Below, in pieces: positions 33,201 to 48,200 of a DNA stretch of 64,000 nucleotides. The DNA lies in NCBI GenBank assembly GCA_026874595.1, contig CM049310.1:81142556-81206555 (forward strand), given 5' to 3'. Position 1 is the first letter of the stretch. Each line of letters opens with the position of its first letter. The translations under genes were made by a program, and so were the position numbers. The notes beneath the pieces are model-generated. The model was not told the origin of the DNA. It searched no databases and saw only the letters and a program-made list of their open reading frames with translations. This stretch comes from Sipunculus nudus (Eukaryota; Annelida; Sipuncula; Golfingiida; Sipunculidae).

Positions 33201-36200
33201 CAGCTCCACATTTTAAACATTCAGCACCCACTCTCAGTGGCCTGATTACTCTAAGCAACCACTGTAGCTGGTCTGTTTCTTGGCCATGTGCCAGAACTGG
33301 TGTTATCTGACAAATGATAGTGGGTGTTGCACGTTTAAAATTTGGAGCTGGATGCACAATGTGATACCATGCTTGATAAAAAATGACCATTATCAATATT
33401 AATTCATTATTTTATGTACCGTCTCTGTAACCATGCAATATACTCTATAGAATTATACCTAAAATATTGATTGAGCAATTTCAGTCTATCTTGTACAGCA
33501 TGCTGAAAGGTCAATTTAATGGCGCAGTGTTTGACACTTATTTGATGCACATGGTTCAGTTTTATTAAGGTTCAATGTTTCATGCCCAATCTTTCCTATA
33601 TCTTTGACAGAAATAGAATATATTTTATTAGGATGATATGACTTCTTTGGATGTACAAACAAAATCTGTTTGTGATCGATTATGTTAAAATGCAATCAGT
33701 TTGATTGATTAAAGAAGAAAAAGACCAATTGTTGATATAATTGATTAATTTGAAATTATTGAAAAATAATAAAATGATTAATTTGTTATTCACTTTTGTT
33801 TCCAAGGTTATGATGATCAGAAGGGACCGTGTGACTGGAGCAATAAGCGCTTCAACCACGTGATAGACCTGCGACAGAAGGCATTAGACACTGCCAGGAA
33901 GAGATGGGCTGATTATCTCTTTGTGAGTAATTTAAATTCTATCAGGAAAACACAGGAAGCCTCCAGTGTCAGAACTAAGCCTTATTTTTTATAAAGAATA
34001 GTTTTGTAAGCTCAGCTGACTTTCAGTCATGATGAGCTATAGTGATCACCCATTGTCCATCTTTCTTCTGCAGGCTGTCAGTTAGCAGGGCACAAATTGT
34101 AACTGCTGGACCTAGATATTTCTAAATGAATATCCAAGGAGGTCAGTATTTTCGATGTGACATTGATCCCTGTACACCACTGTCAAGAACGAACGTTCTG
34201 ATATGCCAGTGAAAACCATATTGGTGGACGGTCATATACCTGAGAGGGTTCATCAGCCAAGAATGTTTTTGTTACATGGGGTTTATACTTTATAGAAAGT
34301 GCATAAATATTAAAAATGTTCCACTAGGGATATAAGCAGCTTTTACCTGGCTATTAATGCCTCTGCAATGAAAGTCTGACAGCTGAACCCTTCTAAGAAC
34401 TGATTTGAGATTGTTTGAAATTGCCTACACCTTGAAAATTTGCATTTTCCATAAGGCCTCATTATTGGCCTGCTTGTATGCACAGTAGCTAGTTGGCTAT
34501 ACATGGAAGAAGTGCCCCAACAGGCTGTGCAAATTAGTTGAAGTGAAAAATGACATGACATGTCATTCACATGTAACTGTAACTGTGTTTACCAATTTGG
34601 GAACATGTGTACTCATCATTGCTCTGTCATCTTAACCAGCCCTCAGGCCCTGGCAAGAGTAAAAATGAATGATTAAATGAACGTTTGATGGTCATTTTAC
34701 AAAGGGTTTAACTCAAATTTGGCAGCAAAATTTGGTGATATTTCATTTTTTTTTGGGGGGGGGGGGGGGTTACTTTTCTTAATTAATCAGCTGTAAAACA
34801 TGAGAGCATATTCACAAGGGCAATGTCAAATTTGATACCAGCAGCGAGTATATGTACTTCTTATGTTAAAGAAACCATGTGATCTTGGTTAAAATGGCAA
34901 GTGTTAACATGAAAAAAGGTCACCCTGATCCATTTTTGCAGAACAGATGATGACCATTGATATCTCGATCTACTACTCAGCATTTTTAATGGACATATTT
35001 TAATACCTGCAGATGATTGATGCAGACGTTGTGTTATGGAATGAAGACACGCTGAATCAACTGATTGTAGAACAAAAGTAAGTCCTCTATATGCATATAA
35101 ACCTGGCCTGTGAACTGTTGGGGACCTTAGAATCAGTTCAGTTATAGAATTCTTTACCTTTGATTAGATTCTTGATTCAATTCTTACTGAAGTAGTAAAT
35201 TTCTAAAAATTAAAAAAAATTAAAACAAATACTTTACCAAAATTGATGTTAGGATATTTATGTTTCTATAATTTTTTTCTATGGTTTATGTTTTGATGAT
35301 AGATTTTGATAAAATTTACTTTGTTTTGTAGTGCTTTTTTCTTGTTAAGCAAAAAAATCTGTTGTTATCAGGCTTTTTCCCTGATAATAAGACATTTTTA
35401 TCAAAACATACAAAAAAGGGGGAAAATGTCATCCACATTGATTTCTGAAAAAGGTGCCTGAGAACCATCCTTATTTATTTTGGCCATAGATATAAAGATA
35501 TTTGAAAGAATTTTTTGAGCTTGTACTTTAAATGATATGGTTTGTTGACAATTTAATATCCACAGAGGTAGCAGAGAGGCATTAGTAATCACAGTTTATA
35601 TGATATGCTTTTGCTTACAGACCTGTGATAGCACCTATGTTGAACACGACTGTTCAAAAATATTACTCCAACTACTGGTGCGGCATGACAGAAAAGGTGA
35701 GCGTTATAAACATCAGAAACAGGAAGGTCAATTGGTGCATTAACATCTATTTCCTCCCAAGAACCTTTATTAGCAAAATGTGCATTTTGCTAATAAATCC
35801 TTATATACTTTACCAAAATGCAATTACATCTGTTGTGAAAAAGGCAGCAAACAGTGTGACCAAAGCTGAGGCCAGTTGTTAATGGAATTGGATTAAATGA
35901 GAATTTGAATTAGTATGAACTGCTAGAAATATAATTGAAATTAAAACTGAATTGAAATTGAAGGTGTTAGCTCAGATTGATATAGCCAGACTGTTAAAAA
36001 ATGTTACATATCCCTCATTTTCCTAGGCATTATTCAGTAGGAGTTTCTCTTTTCTCAGGTAGTTCTCAAATCAGGTCAAATGTTTTGTATTTTAATAAAG
36101 TAAAACATAGGTGCCTTTAATGGTAGCTGTTTTTACATGACTCAGTAGGCTTGTTGTCCCCCGCTTCCTTGGAACAGGGAACATTGATATGGGTTTGTCT

Positions 36201-39200
36201 ATCTGTCTGTCTTTCATGTTTTTGTTTCAGTGCGATAACTAAAATTGTAAATATTATTTGATTTCATTTAAGTTTGGGTCAGTGACTGCTCTCATGCATA
36301 CGTTGGTTGGGATTGATTTTGGAGTGTCTGTCTGATAAGATAATAATACAGTCATCACATATAGTGTCACTAACCACCAACAGGTGTCACTAGTGGGAGA
36401 CATAAATTGCTTGAATTGGCTTGTTAGCCTTTACTTGGGTTGTGGCATGAGCAGGAATGCACTCTAACAGCCATCCATCCTAGTGAATCAGTATCATGGT
36501 AAACAGTTGGTGATCTGAACTTTAGACTACAAGTGATGAATTGATGAATACATATGAAAAGAATAAATGTTATCTCCCAAAATAAAAGAAATCCATTTGC
36601 ATGGTAACTTGGCTAAGGAAAGTTGGTAATGGTCCAGTTACCTGTGCAGAAAAAACTTGTTTTTGTTAGAAATAAAAAAAAAAAACATGCACTGGGATTT
36701 ACCAATATGCTGAGTTAAAATGGAATTTTTTTCACACATTTTAGGTATTTTTACAAAGTACACAAACATATGTAAAGATTGGTCTGGTTTTTTTTTAGTG
36801 ACAATATACAATTTAGTCATTTGGCATTTTCAAAAGTGAAAGATATATTTGCATCCTCATAGAGCCTAATTGTGTGGTCTTCAATACAAGATGTAAAGGC
36901 ACTCTGACACCTTTCAGAGACTGTCTGTTGTCAGGGGAACAAAATGGCACTAATAGTGGATAGTATTCAGGCCTTTTGCTTCAGTAAATGTATATATAAA
37001 TCTGAATTCAGTGTTCATACAAAGGTCTTTGACAATTGCATGTACATGCAAAGGAGGGTTTTGAAGCATACAAGAAGCGTTTTTTGTAACCACCATGTTT
37101 GGGGAATATTTCCATATCTGATAAATGCCTGATTGTCCATGAGTTGTCACTTGTGCAAAAGTCGTTTGTAACACACAGATATTTTGTCCCTATCTCAAGC
37201 GTTAAATATATTTGATATATGTAATATGGCAACATATTTAACCTCCATAATCAATACTTTTTATTTTAGTCAACATTAAAGCAGCTATGTCATGATTTAT
37301 TTTGCTATGTGCAGCTGATTATTGCTACCCTCAGGCCAGCGTCAGTTGGGTTGCGGCCTTTAAGGGAGTTTTTGGGTATTTGGACATTAGTGGGAGCTCC
37401 TTAAAGTGACCTTGCAAATTCAGGGTTCAGCTATATATAGACGTGCGGCCATAAAAATGGGATTTACGGTACCAGTACTCTTACAGTGGTCACAAGGAGC
37501 ATTTTGAGCAGTTGAAATGCTGCTTAATCTCTCTGACTGAATTTTGCGTGTCTGTACAATTGCCAAAAAAATAAAGTATTATTATATTACATTATTGCAA
37601 CTTTTAAATAAAAGATATATAAATTGAATTGAACTTAATGCTTTTTCACATTTCAACATCCAGACATAGATTTTACTAAATCATCTGTCATTTAAAACAT
37701 GTATTGATATTTATCAATTATCCTTGCTGATAATTGAATAAATATATTTCTTGAAAGTTTGCTGTAATTTTATCTATAACTATAAATCTGCATTCTTAGG
37801 ATGCAAGCCTCTGTGATGCCCCAAAACTTTGTTTGAATTCACTTATTTAGCCCTTATTCCCAAGTTCATTTGTGCATAATTGACTGTACATTTGTAAATA
37901 TTCTTTGATGACATTCCTGAATCAGGATCATGTGCCAGAGCCACATCACATTCTGATTAATTCTTCATTGGTTCATTCTTGAAATACCCTGAAAATATCA
38001 TTATATTCTGTTCATAATTACATGAATTACATTGTGAACAATCACAAACATGTGAAAGGGATAAACACACGACCTTCTGGTTGGGAGGGGGGATTACTTG
38101 TGAGGATAATCATTATCATTATTTCTTCTATTAGTTGTGCACGTTGTGGTTTCAGGGTTTCTACAAACGAGGGCCATATTACTTTGAGATACTTGACAGA
38201 CATCTTCAGGGTTGTGTTCAAGTTCCCATGATTCACTCTGCTATCCTCATAAATTTACGCCACAAGTCAACTCGTAGCCTGGCCTATGATTCACCGCCAA
38301 GTGATTTCAAGGGACCCTTTGATGACATCATCATGTTCGCTGTCACAGCACGACACCATGGTGGGTAAAAATATCACAGTAAAGCTAATGATCATGTTAA
38401 GACTAGAAGTCTGTTTGCGTAGTAAGACTTTTTAAGTCAGAATTAAATATGCATAAAAGTCAGTGATAAAAATGAATAAAATAACATTGTTATATTTCAC
38501 TTTGCCATCAGCGTATATAGTTTTTAACTTAGCATATGTACTGTAGTGCTTTGAGTTATTTAAGTGCCTTAGTGAATGCCTCTAGCTCACCATGCACAGC
38601 TAGATCAAATATCCACAAAATGTAGCTTGTTTACAGTAGTAAACATATGTCCATTGTTGTTTCTACTCTTTGATTTAGCACTGAATGACTTCTAGTTGGT
38701 TCCTAAGTTTTCAGCTTTAAGCTGAGGCATAAGTTTGGGGCATCCTAGGTCATATTTTACCAGTATATCAATCTTGATGATAATGTATATTAAAACTGAT
38801 GGTTGTGGCACCAAACCATTGTCACACAACTGATCTTGTTGGGTTTGAAGTGCCGGAAACAATGCCAAATGTGTCGTATGGGGGGGGGGGGGGTGCTATA
38901 TATTTTCTCATAAGGTGTGCTATGGCATTGCAAACCTGTCAGTAACTATGCCACTGAACTTGGCCCATGTCAACTCACCCCAAGGAAAACATGTCCTGCT
39001 CCAAGGGACCTCTGCCAGTGCAAGAATGCTAAATATATACTTAAAGAGATATTTATCATGAAACATCAAGTCCAGGTATTGGCATTACCCCTTCAGGATC
39101 ATGTTGTTAATTTATTTATTATAATTTGCCAAAAAAATAACTAAATTCTTTTTTAAATTTCAGAATAAACAACATTTTAGCTGATCTTGTGTATCCTTTC

Positions 39201-42200
39201 TATTTATGCTGGTTATACAACTAAAAAATAAGTTGTATCTCTTTTCTGCCACCAGATGTCCCCATGTACATCCTGAACAAGGATTTTTACGGCTTCCTGC
39301 CCAGCCCGTTAGGGGCCACAGAGAGTCTGAGTAAGGAGCAGGAACAGTTCTCTCACATCATTATGCAGGCAGCAGGTAAGAAACAAGATACAGACATACA
39401 GTGACTGGAGTTTTCAAGTAATTTTTACAACATTATTAATTGTGTTATTAACAGAATTCTCTAATACTCTGCTTATTAAGGGATCACAAAAAAATAATTT
39501 GTTTTATGCAAATGTCCTCGTGTGAAATTTTTTTGAAAAAAAGAGCCAATTAAAATCTTTATTTTAAATATCAGAGTTTGCTTCCCAACTGATGAACAAA
39601 TATTGTTGTAGACATTAGAATATAAGTTTTTGACAAATCTGATTTTTAATGCAATGCAGTGAAATCTTGCTAACAAGACCATCTGCTTGACTAGCTTAAT
39701 ATGTCATGTTAGCAGAAGTTTTACAATGGTTTTATATTAGTCTTGGACCAAAAAAGGGGTTGTCTCAGCAGGATGGGTTGTCAAATGAGATTTCACTGTA
39801 TATCACGGCATAATTGACCTATCCACCACAGCCCAAATGCTCAACCCTTTTAACGTAATTATTATACTGGGCCCTCAAAACTCTCCTACACAGAAGGTCT
39901 TTCATGCCAAAGGTAGTGAGAGCTGCTTACAACATAATTATGACGTAACAAAGGTCAACTTTGACTGACATGATCGACTGGTATCGCTGTCCTCCATCTT
40001 TTAATAAATCACAGTCATTGTGAACTGTCTTGCAATATTTTGGTTTGTCTCATATGAATTATGTGGCAAGTAAGACATTATTGTTTACTTGGTAGTCAGA
40101 GGCATGGCTCCTGCAACCTATAGCCTAGAACTTTTTAATTATATTAATGCATGCAGTACCTGGTCAGACCTGAAATATTTGCAATGCTTTAAGCATTCCA
40201 AATGTTGGTCCCTAAATTTTAGATATTGTAAAAATAAAATATGGAAAAAATGCAAGTGTATTTGTTGCTTTCAGTTGAGGATGTGCCCCTGAAGCCATTA
40301 CCTTACGTCAACACAATCAAGACAAAGGATAAGCTTGGGTTTGACAAAGTGAGTTCAGTCAGTATTTACAAGGGATAACAAGAGAGTTACCAGAATATTT
40401 ATGCCAGTACATTCAGGGAAAAACACAGTGTATCTTAAGTAGTTTAGCGAAATGAGCCAAGTCAAAATACAGTGTAATTTCTTCCTGTTCATTTGTTATG
40501 GCCAATACAAATTACAGTATATGTTAGATAGTTCAGAATACAGTCTGTGGCAGTGTACAGGTAGTGTGGCAAAGACAAAATACAGTGTCTTGGAAAAAGT
40601 TCAGATGCAATCTGTGAAAGTGTACAGGAAGTGTGGCCAAGGCAAAATACAGTGTCTGTGAAATAGTTCAGAATACAGTCTGTGTAAATGTTCAGGTAGT
40701 GTTGCGAAGACAAAATACAGTTTCTGTGAAATAGTTCAGGTAGTGTGGACAAGACAAATTACAATATCTGTAAAACAGTTCAGGTTGTGAGGCCAAGACA
40801 AAGTATGGTATCTGTTTGATAAGAACTGCCAAGACAAAAAACAATGTCTGAGATAAAGTTCAGAATACATTCTGTGAAAGTTTACAGGTAGTGTGGCCAA
40901 GACAAAATACAGTGTCTGTGAAATAGTTCAATATATTGTCTGTGAAAATAATTTAAAATTGAATTTTTAAATTTTAATTCCATTAAAAAATTTTGATTTA
41001 ATTTTTAAACATGAAAGAATCATATCAAGAGGAAAAACATAAAAAATGGCTCAGAGGTGTTTCATGTAATTAAAAATTACCAAAAATATTAAAATATCTT
41101 ATGAAAAAATTATGTGACTTTCAAGAATAATATATTTCATGAGAAAGAACACTACACCAGGTGTAAAAAGATATATACTCCATGGATCTAATATTTATTT
41201 TAATTGACTCTTCGGCTTATTTTTATTGAAGTGTATTTTATTGTTTCAGTTTTTGCATTGTAAGATTTAATTTTAATTTTGTTATTGGTCTGTAGGTATA
41301 CATGATTAATTTAGCACGGCGACCTGACAGGAAAGAGAAAATGGATTTATGTTTTGATGAACTAGGAGTCCAGTACTCATTGGTGGAAGCAGTTGACGGC
41401 AAGTAAGTCTCACTTGAATCTTAAGGTTGAGGTGTGGGTATTATTATAGTCTGTCAAACCAGGGGGCCCCCCATTTGTGTTTAGCGTTAATTTTTTTATA
41501 TAGCCAGTTTAAAAGCTCAGCTGACTATAAGTCTGTCTGTCCGTCCATAAACAGGGCACCTTTTGAAACCGTTGGACATACGAATCCAAAATTTTGCATA
41601 CAGTAAGATGTCCCAAAAATCTCCTACCATACAGAAAATTATGTCACTAGGACTTTGTTCCTCCGAGATATCAAGGAAAAACCTCCGTTTTCCATCAAAA
41701 ACCCATTGTTACACTTCAAGACTGCCTACTATCAAAACCACATCTGTTTTTGATCATATTTAGTGTGCATATTCTTCCATATATTTTCTATGTACATACC
41801 AAACATTAGGTCAGTATTTCATAATATTTTGAAGTAATGGGCCTGAACATAATGCAACTTTTAAAAAATCAAGAAATATATTTACTCACTAACATAAGAT
41901 TTACTGAAGCTAGAGACTTTTTTTCAGGAATATAACTTTATTTGATCAAGATTCAATTGTTTACTCAAAATTAGATCTGAATTTTGCAATTTTTTTAAGG
42001 TGTATTGCTATGAAAGTGTGGATGTTCATCAGGTAAAGAATTCCTTACTTCAGGAGAGTATAAACTTTACCAGGCGTGAAATTGAATATTAATTCCAGTA
42101 ATAGATTATAGCTGAGATAGTATTTAGCATAATGATAATGTTTGTCCCTCATTCAACCAACAGTGTGTATACTTTATTTGTAAAGATGTTTTTATTTTAT

Positions 42201-45200
42201 GGAATTTACTGAGTCTTTTATTTCGGTGAATAAAATTGAGCATGCTGAAAAAGCCAATGTACAACATTTTTTGGTAGGGATTCAAGGAAAAATCTTGAAG
42301 ATGCCATGTTGTGGCATTATTTTCTTTTTATTTCAGTTTAAACATTTATGATTTAAAAATAATCAAATATATGTGTATGCATAATATGACCTGATGTAAG
42401 CTAAACTCTGGATAAATAATTATTGCAACTTACAATTTTTATATTTTAACTTATATTTTTCAGATTTTTTTATTACAAATTTATAAAACTTGTAAATTAA
42501 AAAAAATGAATATGATAAAAATCATTAATGGAAAAAGTGGATGTGCTAAAAATAGGGTTTAATATAAACTTAAATGCATTATTCCCCTGAAAGTGAAATA
42601 AAGGTATTAGTCCATTCTGTCCACTTGCCTGTCCATCTATAAATTTTTCATATGCATCACAATATCTCAAAACTTTTACTGTTTTTCTCCATGACAGTCT
42701 TGTCAAAGTATAATTAGTTTTGCAATCATATATTTAGAACTTTACTATAACCAAGTAGGAGGGCCATTTCCTCTTGGCTTCTCATATGCTTATGAATATG
42801 AATAACATTACAACAGAAATCAGCATATTTTGCATTTGCTTAAATTAGAAACTTCAGCTGAGCGTCGTGACCTATGTGTCCCTTGTTTACCAAAAAAAAA
42901 TTACCTGTCAGAAAATCTTCCAGGTATGCAAGCAATTATTTACAAGGAATTCACCATCACACCATGCAAAGAATTTGAGGGAAACAATTAAATTAACAAT
43001 TAATAAACAGTCTATTTTGTCACAACATATTGATTGAAGTGACAAGGTAAGGACACACTTTGACAGACACATTTGACAGCTATAACTTAGACTATAAGAC
43101 GCCACCTTGCACTGTCATTTCACAAGGAAACATCGGAAAAGTTGCAAAGTATATATTTAATAAGTTCATATTAAAATCTTTCTTTCTGTATTGCCAGAAT
43201 GCACATAATTTTCTGTCATTGTAACCTAATGTACAGAAATATCAGCATGTCCACATTATTGCGAAAAAAAAGATAGGCACCATTTAGTGGGATGGACTAT
43301 AAAAGCAGTGTCAGTGTTCAATGTAATATATCATTAGACAAATCAAGTATTATATTCATTTTGCTGCAGTGTTTAAAAAATCTTATGAATATTATTTAGA
43401 TTTAATTATTACTGATGATTGTTGTATTTTGTTACTCTTTTTAACTTCCCTTGTATTTACTGACTAACGACCACTTCATATAACTGAATCAAATTTTAGT
43501 GGACACTGTTAGATTTTTCTCAAAATTATTGTACTATAGAGGAATCATTCAGATGGATACTGTTTTTCATGGCCAGCTTCTGAGCATGAAGACACATGTT
43601 TATTGTATTTAAATCACTGTTGTCCTATATGTACCATGTCTAAGAATTATGAGCTATAGTTTATTTTTTGCAACATTAATTTTTTTCCAAGTAAAACCGC
43701 TTGCATCAAATGTGTTGATTAAGGCTGAAATGGAATACATATTTGAGTCTGGCTAATACAGCAAAAGTCTTCCAAGTCAGACACTCAAGGGACTTAAATA
43801 TTATGTCCTGAATAGTGAGTTGCCCTGTTTAGAGGAGTATCTCATTTACCATTAATTAATCAATAATGATACAGCTATATTCTATTCTTTTTTAATTATA
43901 TGCTAATTAATATTAACATTGATGGCAGCAAAAAATATCTTATATTATATCTCTCATGTATATCACATGTAACATATTTTATGACTCACGCTGTTCCAAT
44001 ACAGATGATACAAGGTCTAATAAGCTTGGAGTGCACAACATGTTGCGGGGCTTGAAAGTTTGTCCGTTGTCTGAGATAAAAAGTTCACATAAGACATAAT
44101 ATTATCTTGGACGGAGTTGTTTTGTCCTACTGAATAGTCCTCAGGAGGCATATCTTTGTATTTATTATGTACAGTGAAACCCCACCTTATGGTCACCCCC
44201 ACAATTGTGACCACCTCACAATTAAGACCACTTTTATTTGGTCTTGTATATATGAACCACGTAACTTAGAATTTCACAAATACAACCACCGAATTACAAA
44301 CACTTTGGTCATAATTTTGTGGTTCTAGTGTACTCAAGCCTAATATTTTGATTGTCAGATATCTTCTATAGTGTAAATTTATATTTGTTTTAGGAAACTA
44401 AACAATACGTACCTGAAGAGTCTCGGTATTCAGATGCTGCCTAACTTCAAAGATCCGTATGGTGACAGGTAAGGTCTGACACAGACAGATAAGATAAAAT
44501 ATAATGTTAGTAAAACTCAACTCAAGCACTTGCATTATTCCTAGCTGTAGGTTAACCTTTTGACCATACCTCATCATCAACTCCAGCAGTTTAGCATTTT
44601 TAACATTTCAGGGGTTGTCACGTGACCACTTGGATCATGTGACAACAAGTGGTTGTCAATCTGTGGAAGTACTAGGGCCAGGTTGTGGTTCAGTGCAGGT
44701 CAGTGGTGCTGGATGTTGAATGCCTCCTTTACTTTTCTCCTGACATTAACTTAATCTGAATCACTGTCAAGCATGCCAGCCTGCTGACCATGTGCACTGG
44801 TTACCCTACAGCTATGCACAATGTAAGTTCCTGAGTTAAAAGTTTATACTAACATTATGGAATCTTCATGGACAAGATCCAGCATACATTGTACCAGATA
44901 ACATATGGTTGTTTAAGCAAAAACTTTGTAATTTCAGAAATATTGATAGGGGTGTTGAGTGTTATGCTGATTTTCAACATAACCATGCTACTTTAATGCA
45001 GTTTTAATGTTTGGTGCTTGATACACTCTCCCTGAGAGGTTAAACCCTGCAGTCATTATAAGAGTGTAGTTTTAAAAATTGTGCATCCAACTCCAAGTTT
45101 TTAACCCCCTACACCCCGCTCTCATTGGTTTGACGAACAATGCAAATCCATATGCTTATCAATCTGGTTACAGTTCTGGGCCCTTTGCCAGCCCTGGTGT

Positions 45201-48200
45201 AGAAACCACGAATTACTTTCTATGTAAAGCAGCAGTTAAAGTGAATGTGATCTGGGGTGTTGGTACATGAGTGTAGGGAAATATGTGAATTTAAGCTGAG
45301 AGACGTGACAGTCTAAGTTGTACTATCTTATTAGGGTGAAGAATCCTGTAAACACAAAAAAACTTGATTGTGATCTGGATTTCCTCCGAAATTTTAAGAA
45401 TTATTCCTTAGATATCATGCTAAACATCCACAAAATTTCATCAAAGTATTTTCACAACTTTTCAGTAAACTAGCTGTTGTTGCAAACAGCAAATTAATTA
45501 ATAATAATACATGTTCATGTTAATAATAATTTGTATACGCATGTATTCTAAAATAATGCTCCTGATAGATTGTCACTCTGATATTAAGTCAATGTTATCA
45601 GTGTATCAACATGGTCACTCCACAAAGTATCTTTGATTAGTTACAGGATTTGGTGTGCATGTATGTGTATATTTAACAGTTAAATTGCTGGAACTTTGAT
45701 GCTTTTATTCAAGAACTATGACTCAGCTGTGTGCAGTATATCATTTAACTGAAATAGACCAAGATTGCTTTTGCAGTTTGTACATATTCTCAGATTAACA
45801 CTGTTTTTTTCATTTTCTTTCTCCCCCAGGCCCTTAACCATGGGAGAAATTGGATGCTTCTTAAGCCACTACAATATCTGGCAAGATGTAAGTATTTTTC
45901 TCTTTTCCTATTAGTTTTATGTCTGGAAGTAATTGTTCTTAGGGTCATTGTCTCAGAAGTATATGTCTTTTGCATTGAGTTGTTTTGGGGTTTAATTGTC
46001 AGGGGTTTAATTGTCCTGGAGTCCAGGTGGACATTTGTATACAATATGTTGTATTGTTGATACCAAAGAGTAGTCAGACTGATTGGTTGAATGTGATTTC
46101 TTGGACAGATTGTGAAGAATGGTTACAGGCAAGTGGCTGTGTTTGAGGACGATATCCGCTTCAAGCCGTATTTCCGAAGTCAACTAGAGAATGTGATGAA
46201 GGAGGTGAAGACATTGAACCTCCCCTGGGACCTCATGTGAGTACATTACTAGATAACAGTCCAGCACTGTAAAATAACACGAATCATGTACAGAAGGAGG
46301 AAGGTTAAGTGATTAAATCTGTATTTTTTGGCTGATTGAACAGTGGATGTAATCCGACAGTGATGTAAGCCTCATGTATGCACTTGGATCCGAGTCCGGA
46401 CTTGAGTCCACATTTCTAGGGACTATAACATAAACAATAAACTTCATTTTTTATTTAACATGGATTTTTGCTCCATCAGCAGCTGTAACACTATCCTAAC
46501 CACTGCACAAAACCACGGTTTTTTGTCAGGTTTGGCCACCAGACAGTGCTGTAATGTGTAATATTTAACCACTCCTCTTGGAATGCACAGGATGCAATCA
46601 TAACCTTTCAAGACAGTCTCTATACTAACTATGAGTTCAATCAATTATCCCCCTCTGTTTGCAAACTTCCTCTCTTGCAGGACCATGCAACGAGCTTCAT
46701 ATGGGCACAGCCGTTTTTGTTTACATGCTAAGCCAATCAGATTTTGCTTTATGAGCCATGCATGGGCCCATTCACCTTTGTTTACATGGTGAGCCAATCA
46801 GATTTTACCTTACCCAGCATCAATTTGCTGGATGTTTGGCAGCTTGCCAAACCTGAAGAATCCTTCCATTTCTCACAGTGGGTGGGTGGAAGGTTCTTGA
46901 GCAGTCACGTGCCATGTTCAGAGTGTACATGGATTGTACAAACAGTTATTACAAATAATTGAGACTTCAAATGGTGGTGTTCAGCAGTGTCTATGAGGTG
47001 GAGAAAATCAGAGAAATCCACCATCCTTGGACAGACCACTACAACCCACTCTCATAGCCTTGCCAGGGAATGAACTCTGAGATTTACCCCTTGACTGTCC
47101 AGGCCCCTAAATAGGTAATAGTTATGGTCCTTCATTTGCTGTCCACCCTCTTATTACCTTTTTTGTATACAGTATTTCGATAAAAAAGTAATATGATCAG
47201 CGAAAAGCATGAAAATAATAGAATTATTTTGCTAAACAGGTAAAAACACTACATAACAAACAAAATCTGATCAAAATTGAATTATTTTATCTTCTTGAAG
47301 GATGAAAATTAAAATAAAAACTTTTGATGTGTTTGCTCAAAATTGATGCCAGGGGTGCCTGAGAACCATACCTTTTATTTTTTTTTGGCCTTAGTCCAGG
47401 ATCTTCTTACATTAAATTTGAGATGATGACATGAGTGCTTGAAAGCATAAAATTGGTCCAACTATGACCTAAATTCAGTTAGCTGCAAGGCTATAACACA
47501 GTTTTAATCACCCTTAAATTAAGACCATTCTCAGTGTTCAAGTTTCCAGAATTGATCATGCAACCCCATGGAACTTGATTCTGTTAAAGTGGAGAGATAT
47601 GAATATTCATGACTGACAACAAAGTGTGTTTTTTAATCAAAAGGTGTCAACACCTGAGTTATGTCGACTCCCAGATCTGATTCAAGCTGATTCATATATG
47701 CTGACTGTAATATAGTACAAGAATCAAACCTTGACAAAGTAAGCCTGTAAGGGTTGCTGTTTATGAAAATGGCTTCAGCATTATTATAAGCCTGTCATAT
47801 GACAAGAGTATTTTAGTATACTCTCTGTCCATCTGTCCGTCCGTTAACTTTTAGTGTTGCCGCAATAACTTACCAGGGCTTTGATGGAATTTTCACGAAA
47901 CTCACCAGAGTAAAGGTAGGTTAAGTCTGCTGGGCTTTTTTTACGGCTCATCAGGCCGGAGCTTATCCCGGTCTCGGTAGCGTGAAGCGACTTAGGAGTT
48001 AAACTCCTCCTGGATGGGATGCTAGTCCATCGCAGGTTACCTTCCCAGTATTTACTGGTACCCATTTCTACTGCTGGGTGGACAGAGGGACACTTGCGGT
48101 TGGGACCTTGCCTAAGGGTATTGGCATGGTGTGGGTCTGACCGGGATTTGAACTCACGACCTCTTGATTATGAGCCTGGCACCTTAACTATTACACCACC

